A stretch of DNA of 64,000 nt. Origin: Allorhodopirellula heiligendammensis (GTDB taxonomy: Bacteria > Planctomycetota > Planctomycetia > Pirellulales > Pirellulaceae). The translations under genes were made by a program, and so were the position numbers. A model generated the notes under the pieces. The model was not told the origin of the DNA, did not search any database, and was given only the letters and a program-made list of their open reading frames with translations. Shown piece by piece: positions 46,455 through 55,550 of this stretch (position 1 is the stretch's first letter; each line of letters opens with the position of its first letter). The stretch is taken from positions 310,001 to 374,000 of the forward strand of contig NZ_SJPU01000001.1 in assembly GCF_007860105.1 (NCBI RefSeq), in the 5' to 3' direction.

Positions 46455-47060
46455 TTAAGCCTTTTCTTCGGCGAGCAGTCGTTCAATCTCAATCCGCAGC
46501 TTCGCCGTCACTCGACTCCGGGCGACGTAGACGGCGCCCTTCGACATTCCAATCTGGTCGCCAGCCTCCTCTGCAGATAGCCCCTTCATCGCAGTAAGTT
46601 CAAAGGCCATCCATGTCTTTGTTTCCGTTTTTAGCTTCACCGACTCCATGGCGATTGCCGCGAGTTGCCGTTGAAACTCAAGCTCCCACTGCTGCTCGAG
46701 ATCACCGTCGTCGCCGCTCACTTGTCCGAGCAATTTGTACTGACCGGAATCATTACCGATCGGCCCGAGCCGATTGCGTTTCTCAAAATAGGTCGAGAGC
46801 TTATTTCGAGTGATGGTGAACAACCACGCCCGAAATCCACCCTTCTCTTTTTCGTATTCAAGTCGGTTGATCGCCATCGCAACACTTCGCATCACGTCCT
46901 GAACCAAATCGGAGGCGTCGGCGTCTTGCAAGCCACGACGACGCACGAAGCGATAGATCATGGGCCCATAGTCACGCAGAAACTCTCGCCAGGCATCGCC
47001 ATCACCATGATTTCGCAACCGCAGCAATAACGTTGCTCGTGTTGGCGGCGATTCGGACAT
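46455..47060 (-). CDS. ECF sigma factor of the kinase-linked type
   Basis: A 201-residue sigma factor. Region 2 is WREFLRDYGPMIYRFVRRRGLQDADASDLVQDVM...FRAWLFTITRNKLSTYFEKR. Region 4 is AFELTAMKGLSAEEAGDQIGMSKGAVYVARSRVTAKLR. I chose the ATG at 47060 (MSESPPTRATLLLRL); the open frame continues 26 codons further, into the SDR gene's end, without similarity. It is 9 bp before the kinase gene. In planctomycetes, kinase-linked ECF factors are thought to be activated by phosphorylation rather than released from a separate anti-sigma factor; here the anti-sigma-type finger is on the kinase itself. Confidence 0.93.
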   Translation of the reverse strand: MSESPPTRATLLLRLRNHGDGDAWREFLRDYGPMIYRFVRRRGLQDADASDLVQDVMRSVAMAINRLEYEKEKGGFRAWLFTITRNKLSTYFEKRNRLGPIGNDSGQYKLLGQVSGDDGDLEQQWELEFQRQLAAIAMESVKLKTETKTWMAFELTAMKGLSAEEAGDQIGMSKGAVYVARSRVTAKLRIEIERLLAEEKA

Positions 47061-47134
47061 GCGGCGTCTCCAGCAGGGCGACAATGGTTTCAATTCATTG
47101 TATCGCCCGGTAGTTGCTGGAGAAGACGACGCGA

Positions 47135-47884
47135 TCACGCTGGACTCTCCTCCATGTCCGCGTCGACGACATTCTCAGCAAAACTTTGATAGGCGGCACC
47201 GATCTGCTTCGCCATCGAATCGGGCCAAACGTGAAACCGGCCCTCCGCAAGGGCATCAAAGATTGCCATCGCGACCACCGACGGTGGCTCGGCATTCTCC
47301 TCCAGCCCAGCCGCTGTTGCCATATCGGTTTGAATCGGGCCGGGATGAACGCTAACCACCTGCGTGTTCTGATCTCGGAGCGAATCACGCAGCCCCTGCG
47401 TAATCGCATAACTGGCCGCTTTGGATGCTGAGTAGGTGGCCACATCTGCAAACGTCTTGACCGAAACAACACTGTTGAGCTGCACCAAGGCACCGCCACC
47501 ACTGGACTTAAGCACAGGTGCGAACGCTTGGGCAACACGCATCAGCCCGTAAACATTCACGTTCATCTCATACTGAAGCGAATCAATCGCGTTGGGGTCT
47601 ATCGCGCTAGCGGATTTCAAGACACCAGCGTTATTGACGACAACTTCGGTGTCCGCTGCTAATTTCGCCGCAGCAACAATTGACGCGGGATCCTCCAAAT
47701 CAAATGCTATGGCAACCACTCGATCACCATGTTCGGCGATCAAGGGGCTCGCCGAGTCAACATCACGCACCGCGGCGTAGACTTTCGTCGCACCGCGCTG
47801 CAACGCTTCCTCGAGGATTGCTTTTCCGATACCGCGGTTCGCACCGGTCACCAATACGGTCTTATTCTTGACGTCGAATGCCAT
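47135..47884 (-). CDS. Short-chain dehydrogenase/reductase
   Basis: A 249-residue Rossmann-fold oxidoreductase. The cofactor motif is TGANRGIGKAI (TGxxxGIG), NNAGV marks the classical SDR type, and the active site is S...YSASKAA (Ser at about 145, Tyr-x3-Lys). An Arg in the first beta-alpha turn (AAVRDVD) favours NADP(H). The substrate is unknown. It lies upstream of the ECF sigma gene on the same strand, separated by 74 bp, so it may be independent. The upstream gap (47885-48193) shows no strong promoter-like signal to the eye. Confidence 0.92.
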   Translation of the reverse strand: MAFDVKNKTVLVTGANRGIGKAILEEALQRGATKVYAAVRDVDSASPLIAEHGDRVVAIAFDLEDPASIVAAAKLAADTEVVVNNAGVLKSASAIDPNAIDSLQYEMNVNVYGLMRVAQAFAPVLKSSGGGALVQLNSVVSVKTFADVATYSASKAASYAITQGLRDSLRDQNTQVVSVHPGPIQTDMATAAGLEENAEPPSVVAMAIFDALAEGRFHVWPDSMAKQIGAAYQSFAENVVDADMEESPA

Positions 47885-48193
47885 TTAATCACCCTTCAGT
47901 TGGACATGGTTCCGTGCACCACAATCGTGGCTCACAAGAGTGTCTACCGTTGGAATCGGGTGGCCTTACAGCAATTGCAAAATTTTTTTCCGACCTCCCG
48001 GAAGGAAGGCGGACTTTCTCCTCCTCCGCTCCGGAAGTTTTCCACCATCGAGAACACGAGCGAAACACTGAGCGAACATCCGCTGAGCGAACATCGCAAG
48101 CGTCGCACTGAGCCGATTTTTCTCGGCCCAAGTGACTGCATCAGGCGGGATTGCCGCGCTCCGCGAGTCGTACTCAACAGTCGAGACAGATTT
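47885..48193. other. Non-coding gap, with a 13-bp direct repeat
   Basis: No gene is supported. CTGAGCGAACATC occurs at 48068-48080 and again at 48083-48095. A T-run with a small hairpin sits near 47984-48004, but in the wrong order to terminate either neighbour. Confidence 0.5.
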
Positions 48194-48529
48194 TCAGCGA
48201 GCGTTGAGCTGCTGAGCGCGAGCCATCGCGTCTTCTGCTTTGCGAATGTACTCTTGATTCTGTGTACCGGCCCAGGCCCGCTGATAGGTGACACTCATTG
48301 CCGTGAAGTTGAATGCGTCCTCAGGTTCGAGCTCACAAACGCGTTCACCATGCTGAATCGCTAGGTCGTGCTGGTCGGTCTTCGTGTATGCCCGCGAGAG
48401 GGCGAGATGAGCCAATACGAAGGTGTCGTCTTCGGCCACGATTGCCTCCAGCGCAGGAATTGCTTCGTCGTACTTGTCTTCGTCGATCAGCTTTTCGACT
48501 TCGTTGTACTTAGCGTGAATATCGGACAT
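48194..48529 (-). CDS. Small TPR protein
   Basis: A 111-residue protein made of about two and a half tetratricopeptide repeats (YDEAIPALEAIVAEDDTFVLAHLALSRAYTKT; HDLAIQHGERVCELEPEDAFNFTAMSVTYQRA). No signal peptide or membrane segment. The ATG at 48529 gives MSDIHAKYNEV; the open frame extends 23 codons further but runs into a hairpin-rich region with poor coding signal. It follows ppdK on the same strand beyond a terminator-like hairpin. Its role is probably protein-protein interaction; the partner is unknown. Confidence 0.85.
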   Translation of the reverse strand: MSDIHAKYNEVEKLIDEDKYDEAIPALEAIVAEDDTFVLAHLALSRAYTKTDQHDLAIQHGERVCELEPEDAFNFTAMSVTYQRAWAGTQNQEYIRKAEDAMARAQQLNAR

Positions 48530-48634
48530 GGTTCGGGGCTTTGAAAGTGGTTCGGGCAAGTATCCGTAGCTTGGGACCATTGTCCCGAGCGAGCACATCG
48601 ATCTCGAGCGGGACCAGAGGTCCCATCCTACGAA

Positions 48635-48664
48635 CGAAGCCTGGGGCTCACACCCCAGGCTTCG
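48635..48664 (-). terminator. 12-bp hairpin just downstream of ppdK
   Basis: A 12-bp perfect inverted repeat (CGAAGCCTGGGG with its complement, 6-nt loop) lies about 20 nt after the ppdK stop codon. There is no T-run, so it is either a factor-assisted terminator, a 3'-end stabiliser or a dispersed REP-like element. The adjacent GGGACC-AGA-GGTCCC hairpin at 48610-48624 supports the last idea. Confidence 0.6.
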
Positions 48665-48683
48665 ATCTATTGTCGGTTAGCGA

Positions 48684-51374
48684 CTATTTCTGTTGCTCTA
48701 GAGCAGCTTGGGCTGCAGCCAGACGGGCGATTGGCACGCGGAATGGGCTGCACGAAACGTAGTCGAGACCGACCTTGTTGCAGAATCCAATCGAGGCCGG
48801 ATCGCCACCGTGTTCGCCACAGATACCAATCTTCAGCTTGGTTTTCTCGCTGCGGCCCTTCGTGACACCCATCTCCACCAATTGCCCCACACCCGCTTGA
48901 TCGAGCGATTGGAACGGGTCAACGGGCAGAATCTTTGAATCAAGATAATCGGGCAAGAATCCGCCGATATCATCGCGGCTGTAGCCGAATGTCATCTGAG
49001 TCAAGTCATTCGTACCAAAGCTGAAGAAGTCAGCGTACTGAGCAACTTCGTCGGCCGTCAAACATGCTCGTGGGATTTCGATCATGGTTCCGATCAGAAT
49101 ATGCAACTCGCCTTCGAACTTCTTGGCGGTCTTGGTTTTTTCGATCGTCGCCTCGACTTGTTCACGCAAGATGCGCAGCTCGGCAGCGGTGCCCACCAAC
49201 GGGATCATAATTTCTGCAATCGCGTCGATATTCTTCTTGGAGCAATTGATCGCGGCTTCCACGATTGCTTGCACCTGCATCTCGAGAATTTCGGGATAGG
49301 TGATGCTGAGTCGGCAACCACGGTGGCCGAGCATCGGGTTGGCTTCGTGCAACGCTTCGCCACGTTTCTTGATGTCGGCTGGCTTGACGCCCAACTCGTC
49401 AGCCATTTGCTTTTGGCTGGCAGCATCGTGAGGCAGGAATTCGTGCAGTGGTGGATCGAGCAAGCGAACGGTGACGGGCAATCCGGCCATTGCTTTGAAA
49501 ATGCCTTCGAAATCTTTCCGTTGGAACGGCAGCAACTTCTTCAACGCAGCCCGACGATCGTCGTCGGTATCAGCGAGAATCATGGCCCGCATGTGGATAA
49601 TGCGATCGGCTTCAAAGAACATGTGCTCGGTGCGGCACAGCCCGATGCCTTCAGCACCGAAGTCACGAGCGCGTTTGCTATCCGCTGGAGAATCGGCATT
49701 GGTGCGAATCTTCAGTGTGCGATACTTGTCGGCCCATTCCATCAATTGTGCAAAGTCGCCCGAAAGCTTCGGTTCTTGCGTTTCGACTTCGCCGGCCATG
49801 ACATCACCGGTCGCCCCGTCGAGGCTGATGGTGTCCTTAGCACCGAAGGTACGAGTTTGGCCTTCGGCGTTCACAACTGTGATCTTCTTGGCCTTCTCGT
49901 TGATCGTGACGTCGCTAGCACCAGCGACACAGCACTTGCCCCAACCGCGAGCAACCACCGCGGCGTGACTGGTCGCACCACCCGTGCTGGTCAAGATCCC
50001 GTCGGCAGCAGACATGCCTTCGACGTCTTCTGGACTGGTTTCGCGACGGACAAGGATGACCTTTTCGCCCGCTTCGTGGCGTTCACGAGCTTCTTGAGCG
50101 GTGAAGGCGAGCTTACCAACGGCGGCCCCTGGCGAGGCGTTGAGACCGCGGCAGAGCAAATCGGCGGCGTTGCGAGCAGTTGGCTTAAACGACGGCAACA
50201 GGCAGTGGGTCAAGTCCGAGGCGGGCACCCGCATGACGGCTTCCTTCTCAGTGATCAAGCCTTCCTTGACCATGTCACAAGCGATCTTGACGGCTGCGAT
50301 GCCGTTTCGCTTGCCGGTCCGAGTCTGCAGCATGAACAGCTTGCCCTTCTCGATCGTGAACTCGATATCCTGCATTTCCGAGTAGTGATCTTCGAGCTTC
50401 TTCTTGATCTCCATCAATTCCTTGTGAGCCGCTTTATCCCACTTGCCCATTTCGGCAACCGGCTGTGGGGTACGGATACCAGCGACAACGTCTTCGCCTT
50501 GAGCGTTGATCAAGAACTCACCGTAGAACTTATTTTGTCCGGTGTTCGGGTCGCGAGTAAAACCAACACCCGTGCCGGAATCGTCGCCCATATTGCCGTA
50601 TACCATCGCTTGTACGTTGACGGCCGTTCCGATCAGATTGGCGATCAGCGAGTTACCCTTGGCAGCTTCGATGCGGCGATAGGAGATCGCGCGGTCTGCG
50701 TTCCACGATCCGAACACGGCCTCGATGGCGAGCTGGAGCTGCTTGATGGGATCCTGCGGAAAATCTTCGCCTGCTTGTTTCTTGTAAACCGCTTTGTATG
50801 CGTCACAGAGTTCACGCAAGCCTTCGGCGGGGACATCGGTGTCCTCGGTGACCTTGTATTTCTTTTTGACCTTATCAAAGGCTTCTTCGAAGCTGTGGTG
50901 GGACAAACCCATCACAACGTCGCCGTACATATTGATCAAACGACGGTAGGCATCGTAAGCGAATCGTTCGTTCTTAGTGGACTTGGCAAGTCCCTCGGTG
51001 GCCGTGTCGTTGAGGCCGAGATTGAGGATGGTATTCATCATGCCCGGCATGGAGACGGCCGCACCGCTGCGGACGCTGACAAGCAGCGGGTTATCATTGT
51101 CGCCGAACTTCTTGCCGAGCTCATCTTCGAGTTCGCTGACCGCTTCATTGACTTCGTCCATCAACCCGGCGGGCAATTGCTTGCCGTGAGTGTAATAATC
51201 TCCGCAGACTTCCGTAGTAATGGTGAAGCCGGGAGGCACGGGCAACCCGATGGAGGTCATTTCAGCGAGATTGAGTCCTTTGCCGCCCAGGAGGGCTTTG
51301 GGGTGACCCTTGCCTTCGGTTTTCTTTTTGCCGAAGTAGTAAACCATTTTGGCTGCGTCAGATTTCTTTGCCAT
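48684..51374 (-). CDS. ppdK: Pyruvate, phosphate dikinase
   Basis: An 896-residue enzyme interconverting pyruvate and phosphoenolpyruvate with ATP and Pi. The N-terminal ATP-grasp domain starts with KMVYYFGKKKTEGKG and LGGKGLNLAEMTSIGLPVPPGFTI. The swivelling phosphohistidine domain has TSTGGATSHAAVVARGWGKCCV, and the C-terminal PEP-binding TIM barrel ends with FFSFGTNDLTQMTFGYSRDD and ICGEHGGDP, with its catalytic Cys. Domain order and length match the family. It is monocistronic, with a hairpin 20 nt after the stop. The divergent upstream region to the histidine kinase carries a 24-bp palindrome that may be its operator. Confidence 0.97.
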   Translation of the reverse strand: MAKKSDAAKMVYYFGKKKTEGKGHPKALLGGKGLNLAEMTSIGLPVPPGFTITTEVCGDYYTHGKQLPAGLMDEVNEAVSELEDELGKKFGDNDNPLLVSVRSGAAVSMPGMMNTILNLGLNDTATEGLAKSTKNERFAYDAYRRLINMYGDVVMGLSHHSFEEAFDKVKKKYKVTEDTDVPAEGLRELCDAYKAVYKKQAGEDFPQDPIKQLQLAIEAVFGSWNADRAISYRRIEAAKGNSLIANLIGTAVNVQAMVYGNMGDDSGTGVGFTRDPNTGQNKFYGEFLINAQGEDVVAGIRTPQPVAEMGKWDKAAHKELMEIKKKLEDHYSEMQDIEFTIEKGKLFMLQTRTGKRNGIAAVKIACDMVKEGLITEKEAVMRVPASDLTHCLLPSFKPTARNAADLLCRGLNASPGAAVGKLAFTAQEARERHEAGEKVILVRRETSPEDVEGMSAADGILTSTGGATSHAAVVARGWGKCCVAGASDVTINEKAKKITVVNAEGQTRTFGAKDTISLDGATGDVMAGEVETQEPKLSGDFAQLMEWADKYRTLKIRTNADSPADSKRARDFGAEGIGLCRTEHMFFEADRIIHMRAMILADTDDDRRAALKKLLPFQRKDFEGIFKAMAGLPVTVRLLDPPLHEFLPHDAASQKQMADELGVKPADIKKRGEALHEANPMLGHRGCRLSITYPEILEMQVQAIVEAAINCSKKNIDAIAEIMIPLVGTAAELRILREQVEATIEKTKTAKKFEGELHILIGTMIEIPRACLTADEVAQYADFFSFGTNDLTQMTFGYSRDDIGGFLPDYLDSKILPVDPFQSLDQAGVGQLVEMGVTKGRSEKTKLKIGICGEHGGDPASIGFCNKVGLDYVSCSPFRVPIARLAAAQAALEQQK

Positions 51375-51697
51375 CGTCGCTAACTGTCCCTATGGGGGTT
51401 TTTGGATCCAAACCGGCCCAAACCATCAGATCAGAAGCATCTGGCCGCCTCATGGCGCGCGAATCGCGATTGGTTTAGTACCGTCAATGAGCGGGAAAGC
51501 GTATTTGCAGGATGGCATTTGGTCAATCGTGTGGCGGGGGTTTCAGCGTTAAAATGCGTGCATTTTAACGATTCTCACTCATACACCCGTGCCTTTTTGC
51601 CGCCATTTCGATCTTGATATCGCACCCGCTCCCCGATACGCTCGTCGAGCCGTTACATGGATGTTTCACGCGAGTCATGGGCCTGGGAGGCCGACCG
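51375..51697. other. Divergent intergenic region between ppdK and the histidine kinase
   Basis: No gene is supported. It carries both promoters and the palindrome at 51547-51570. The ribosome-binding site GGGAGG at 51685-51690 belongs to the histidine kinase gene. Confidence 0.65.
51547..51570. promoter_or_regulatory. 24-bp AT-rich palindrome, candidate operator
   Basis: Perfect 11-bp arms CGTTAAAATGC and GCATTTTAACG around GT. It lies 173 bp from the ppdK start and 128 bp from the histidine kinase start. Symmetry at this length suggests a dimeric regulator site; a hairpin role is also possible. Confidence 0.6.
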
Positions 51698-53749
51698 ATG
51701 CGCAATTCCCAAAGTTTTTGGCGTTTTCTGGAACGCCTGCTGTTCACAGACAACTCCAGGAAAGCCGCCCGAGCATCTCGATTTCGGCGTTCCCATACCA
51801 GTTCGGATAAGCAAGTAGCGGAAACGAATCTGGCCGTCGCGGGGGCAGACGCAGACTCGATGACGTCGCACGCGTCGCGAGAGAGCGAATGGGACTCGTT
51901 CGAAAACAGTACGGTCGACCTCGATTGCACCGACGGCCCAGCGGCCTCTGATTCCGGGATCTGGAAGCGAGGGACTCCAGTCACCGGGTTACTGCAACGC
52001 CACTCAATTCGCACCAAACTGCTCTTTGGCGTCATTACGCTGACGCTCACCATTGTGTCATTGACGATCGTTGGGCTGATTGGCTTCTATCGGTATCGGG
52101 CACTTGCCGATGCCATCAGCACGCGAGCTAGAGAACTGCCGATGGCGACCGACTTGAGCGAGCGGGCGACGGCCGCCCGCGACAGCAATACGCGAATTTG
52201 CCTGATGAAGTCGCATGAGGGAATGATCGATTCGTTCGGGTCGTCAGAGTCCTCCTTGTTCGCACAAAATGACCTGCAATTTGAGCGTGGCAATTTCAAT
52301 CAAGTGATGTTCGACTTGACGATGGCGCTGGATCTATACGCCAATGCGATCGGGGTCGAGTGTCCGTCAGATGAGTGCGAGGTCTGCGATCAATCGCCGC
52401 CCGTCGAGGAGGGAGACTTGGCCGCCACCCTGATCGACACTCAAGAGCAGCGTGCATCGGTCAAGGCAATCGCCAGACGGATTCAAGAAATCGATCGCAT
52501 GCGACAAGACCCTCGCTCGCTCGTGGTTTATTCTCAGAAAGGATGCAACGACCTCTCGGGAAAACTCGCCGCATTGGTTACCGAAACGCACGACCACCTC
52601 GCGTTGATCCACAGCCAAATGGCGAGTTTCAGCAACCATGTCAAAATGCAACATCGCGCGGGGATTGCGATTGCCTGGATCGCACTGGGGTGCGCCGCTC
52701 TGATCACGATGGCCATGGTATGGTTCTTTCAAATGATGGTCATCGGACCATTCAGCAACCTTGTGATGGGTGCCCGCTTAGTCGCGCGCGGCGAGTATCG
52801 CCACCGCATCGAAATGGGGAGCGATGACGAGATTGGCGAGCTCGGCGAAATCCTCAACGAAGTCACCGATCGCTTTCAAAAGAGCCTCCTGCACATCCAA
52901 AGCATCTGCCACGACAAAGATGAAGAAGTGAAAATCCGATCTCGCGAAGTGATCCGCAACGAACAACTCGCCGGCATCGGATTTCTCGCGGCGGGCTTCG
53001 CTCACGAAATCAACAACCCCATGGCCGCGATTGCCTGGAGTGCTGAATCCCTCGAGTCGCGGGTCAACGACCTCATCATGCTCCCCGAAGAAGACCGTTT
53101 GGTGGACGAAGAGTTGATGGAAACGCTCCAGGAGAACCTGCAGCGAATTCAAGGCGAAGCCTATCGCTGCAAGTCAATTACCGAACGGATGCTGAGCTTT
53201 AGCCGCGTCGGACACGTCGAACGTGAACACGTCGACGTCAGCCCGTTGGTCAATGATGTCGTCGAGATGATCGGCACACTCGGCCAGTACAAATGCAAGC
53301 ACATTCATGTCGACGTCGTCGAACCGGTCGCCGCCTATGCCAACTCACAGGAAATTCGCCAAGTCATCCTGAACCTCGTTACCAACGCGATGGAAAGTGT
53401 TGATAGTGACGGCCGCGTCGATATCATCCTGCGCAACGAAGGCGACTTTGCCAGCATCCGAGTTCGCGATAGTGGATGCGGGATGACCGCAGAGGTGATG
53501 CAGCACCTATTTGAGCCATTTTACACACGTCGCCGTGACGGCAATGGCACAGGACTGGGACTGAGCATCTCGTATCGCATCGTGTCCCAACACGGTGGGC
53601 AGTTGATTCCTCGCAGCGAAGGTGAGGGATTCGGCTCGGAATTCGAATTACGGTTGCCCATTGATAAAGTCGCCAGTCGCAGCAATTCCTCCAAACCGCA
53701 CCTCCATGCGGCGAGACATTGGCAGAATGCCGAACCTCAAGCCGCGTAA
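51698..53749 (+). CDS. Membrane sensor histidine kinase
   Basis: A 683-residue kinase. A long cytosolic N-tail (1-105) is followed by TM1 (107-130), a periplasmic sensor with C222, C227 and C230 (ECPSDECEVC), TM2 (321-346) and a HAMP domain. The H-box is GFAHEINNPMAAIAWSAE (H436), and the HATPase domain follows with N-box ILNLVTNAMESV, DSGCGM and GTGLGLSISY. The class resembles NtrB-type kinases and pairs with the sigma-54 response regulator 141 bp downstream. I chose the ATG at 51698 because of the strong GGGAGG ribosome-binding site 7 nt before it; the open frame starts earlier. The signal may be redox- or metal-linked because of the cysteines, but this is inference. Confidence 0.94.
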   Translation: MRNSQSFWRFLERLLFTDNSRKAARASRFRRSHTSSDKQVAETNLAVAGADADSMTSHASRESEWDSFENSTVDLDCTDGPAASDSGIWKRGTPVTGLLQRHSIRTKLLFGVITLTLTIVSLTIVGLIGFYRYRALADAISTRARELPMATDLSERATAARDSNTRICLMKSHEGMIDSFGSSESSLFAQNDLQFERGNFNQVMFDLTMALDLYANAIGVECPSDECEVCDQSPPVEEGDLAATLIDTQEQRASVKAIARRIQEIDRMRQDPRSLVVYSQKGCNDLSGKLAALVTETHDHLALIHSQMASFSNHVKMQHRAGIAIAWIALGCAALITMAMVWFFQMMVIGPFSNLVMGARLVARGEYRHRIEMGSDDEIGELGEILNEVTDRFQKSLLHIQSICHDKDEEVKIRSREVIRNEQLAGIGFLAAGFAHEINNPMAAIAWSAESLESRVNDLIMLPEEDRLVDEELMETLQENLQRIQGEAYRCKSITERMLSFSRVGHVEREHVDVSPLVNDVVEMIGTLGQYKCKHIHVDVVEPVAAYANSQEIRQVILNLVTNAMESVDSDGRVDIILRNEGDFASIRVRDSGCGMTAEVMQHLFEPFYTRRRDGNGTGLGLSISYRIVSQHGGQLIPRSEGEGFGSEFELRLPIDKVASRSNSSKPHLHAARHWQNAEPQAA

Positions 53750-53890
53750 ACCGTCGCTTGGGACTGGGTCTCAACCGAACCCTCGGGAGCAGGCTCACCA
53801 AATGGACGCCTCCGACGGGACGGTGCCGGTCTCCTGTCGCACTCGCCTCTTCAACATTCCCCTCGTTTCATCACCTCCTCCGATCAAACC

Positions 53891-55303
53891 ATGACTGACA
53901 AGCGAAAAACGACCGCCAAAGCAAGCGCCGCTGCCGCTGAGAACGCTCAGTCAAGCATGCATATTTTGTTCGCCGACGATGAGAAACCACTTCAAGAATT
54001 AATGCGGAAGGAGCTTCCGCGGATGGGTTACCGCGTGACGGTTTGCCCGGATGGGGTGACGGCGGTGGAAACGATTAAGCGTGAACGCATCGACTGCTTA
54101 CTGGTCGACCTCAACATGCCGGGTTTCAATGGCATCGAAGTGATTGCTCAGGCACGCGAGATTCGACCTGAGATCGAGGCGATCATCATGACAGCGAATC
54201 CGTCGACCGAGACGGCGATCGACGCGATCAAGCACGGCACGTTCGACTACCTCACCAAACCGACGCGCCTGGCGGATATCGCCACCTTGCTTGGCCGAGT
54301 CAGTGAACGGCGTGAAGGTAAACGCTTGCTTTCGGCTCTCATGCATCGGCTCCAACGCGCCGAGGGCCACAGCGACCTGATCGGCGGCCATGCGTCGATG
54401 GAAGCTGTCCGCAAATTAATTGGACGGGTCGCGCCCACTGACTCTACGGTATTGATCCGGGGAGAGACCGGCTGCGGGAAAGAACTGGTAGCTCGCGCGA
54501 TCCACAGCCAAAGCCTACGTGCTGAAAAACCATTTGTCGCCGTCAACTGCGGTGCGCTGCCAGAGAACCTTATCGAGAGTGAACTCTTTGGGCACACAAA
54601 AGGCTCCTTCACCGGCGCCGATACGTCACGAGTTGGACTGTTTGAGGTCGCCAATGGCGGCACCCTGTTTCTCGATGAGATTGGAGAGCTACCGCTCGCG
54701 GTGCAAGCCAAGCTGTTGCGGGTGCTAGAGACCGGCGACATCCGTCGGCTCGGCGACAACGAGAGTCTGCATGTCGACGTGCGAATTGTCTGCGCCACAC
54801 ACCGCGACCTGGAGAAAATGGTGGGGGAACAGACATTCCGCGAAGACTTGATGTTCCGCATCAATACGTTCGAACTTCGCGTACCCCCACTGCGTGAGCG
54901 GATCGAAGATCTCGTTACGCTCGCGTCGCATCTACTGCGTCGCCATCGCCGGGATGGCGCTGACGATCAGCTCTTCACTCCCGAGGCGATCGCTGAACTT
55001 CAGGGTCACCAGTGGCCAGGCAACGTGCGTGAACTCGCCAATGTGATCGAGCACGCATCCGTCCTCTGTGATGCATTGCCGATCGGAGTAGAACACCTAC
55101 CGGCTCATTTTTCGCAGCGAAAATTGCGGGATGATCTCGTCGGCACCGCTCCAATGTCCCTCAAAGAGCTGGAGCAACTTGCGATCGACCGCAGCATGAA
55201 GCGGCACGACGGAAACAAAAAGGCGGTGGCTGAGGAACTCGGCGTCAGCTTAAAAACACTCTACAATCGCCTCAACGTAACTGCGGAAGCGGAAGCCGCT
55301 TAA
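53891..55303 (+). CDS. NtrC-family sigma-54-dependent response regulator
   Basis: A 470-residue three-domain regulator. The receiver domain has D73 in LLVDLNMPG. The AAA+ central domain has Walker A GETGCGKE, the sigma-54 contact loop GSFTGA, Walker B GGTLFLDEIGEL and the sensor segment WPGNVRELANV. The C-terminal Fis-type helix-turn-helix is NKKAVAEELGVSLKTLYNRL. Together with the histidine kinase upstream it forms a two-component pair. GSFTGA is close to the canonical GAFTGA, so activation of sigma-54 promoters is expected. No sigma-54 promoter (TGGCAC-N5-TTGC) was obvious to me in the neighbouring gaps, so its targets lie elsewhere. Confidence 0.96.
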   Translation: MTDKRKTTAKASAAAAENAQSSMHILFADDEKPLQELMRKELPRMGYRVTVCPDGVTAVETIKRERIDCLLVDLNMPGFNGIEVIAQAREIRPEIEAIIMTANPSTETAIDAIKHGTFDYLTKPTRLADIATLLGRVSERREGKRLLSALMHRLQRAEGHSDLIGGHASMEAVRKLIGRVAPTDSTVLIRGETGCGKELVARAIHSQSLRAEKPFVAVNCGALPENLIESELFGHTKGSFTGADTSRVGLFEVANGGTLFLDEIGELPLAVQAKLLRVLETGDIRRLGDNESLHVDVRIVCATHRDLEKMVGEQTFREDLMFRINTFELRVPPLRERIEDLVTLASHLLRRHRRDGADDQLFTPEAIAELQGHQWPGNVRELANVIEHASVLCDALPIGVEHLPAHFSQRKLRDDLVGTAPMSLKELEQLAIDRSMKRHDGNKKAVAEELGVSLKTLYNRLNVTAEAEAA

Positions 55304-55510
55304 GTAACCGTTGGCGATCCGTAGCATCTTCCGATGTTTCGCTAACAATCCACCTGGAACGTGAGCATCCGAAGCATCATCGAGCGAACCTTCTGCTGGA
55401 GAGGCAAGTTTTAATAAATCTTGCGTGGGCGAGCTTCGCGATCACACTCCGAGCGATCACATTCCAAGCTACGGACGCTGCCCCCCTTCCCTCCGTGTCA
55501 ACACCATCAA

Positions 55511-55538
55511 GCAACATCGCCCCGCGAGGCGATGTTGC
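55511..55538 (+). promoter_or_regulatory. Hairpin in the ribD leader
   Basis: Perfect 11-bp arms GCAACATCGCC and GGCGATGTTGC with a 6-nt loop, ending 12 nt before the ribD ATG. It could hide the ribosome-binding site or terminate upstream readthrough. It is not an FMN-riboswitch sequence. Confidence 0.6.
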
Positions 55539-55550
55539 GTTCCTCACCCA

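Noticed and set aside
47984-48004. Terminator for the SDR or TPR gene
   Set aside because: The T-run precedes the hairpin on the plus strand, and on the minus strand it becomes an A-run, so neither strand has a hairpin followed by T residues.
47889-48131. 80-residue minus-strand open frame
   Set aside because: Composition is irregular, there is no ribosome-binding site, and it runs through the direct repeats of a non-coding gap.
49101-51383. 760-codon plus-strand open frame opposite ppdK
   Set aside because: PpdK is complete with all catalytic motifs on the minus strand; the opposite frame is a by-product of its codon bias and has no recognisable domain.
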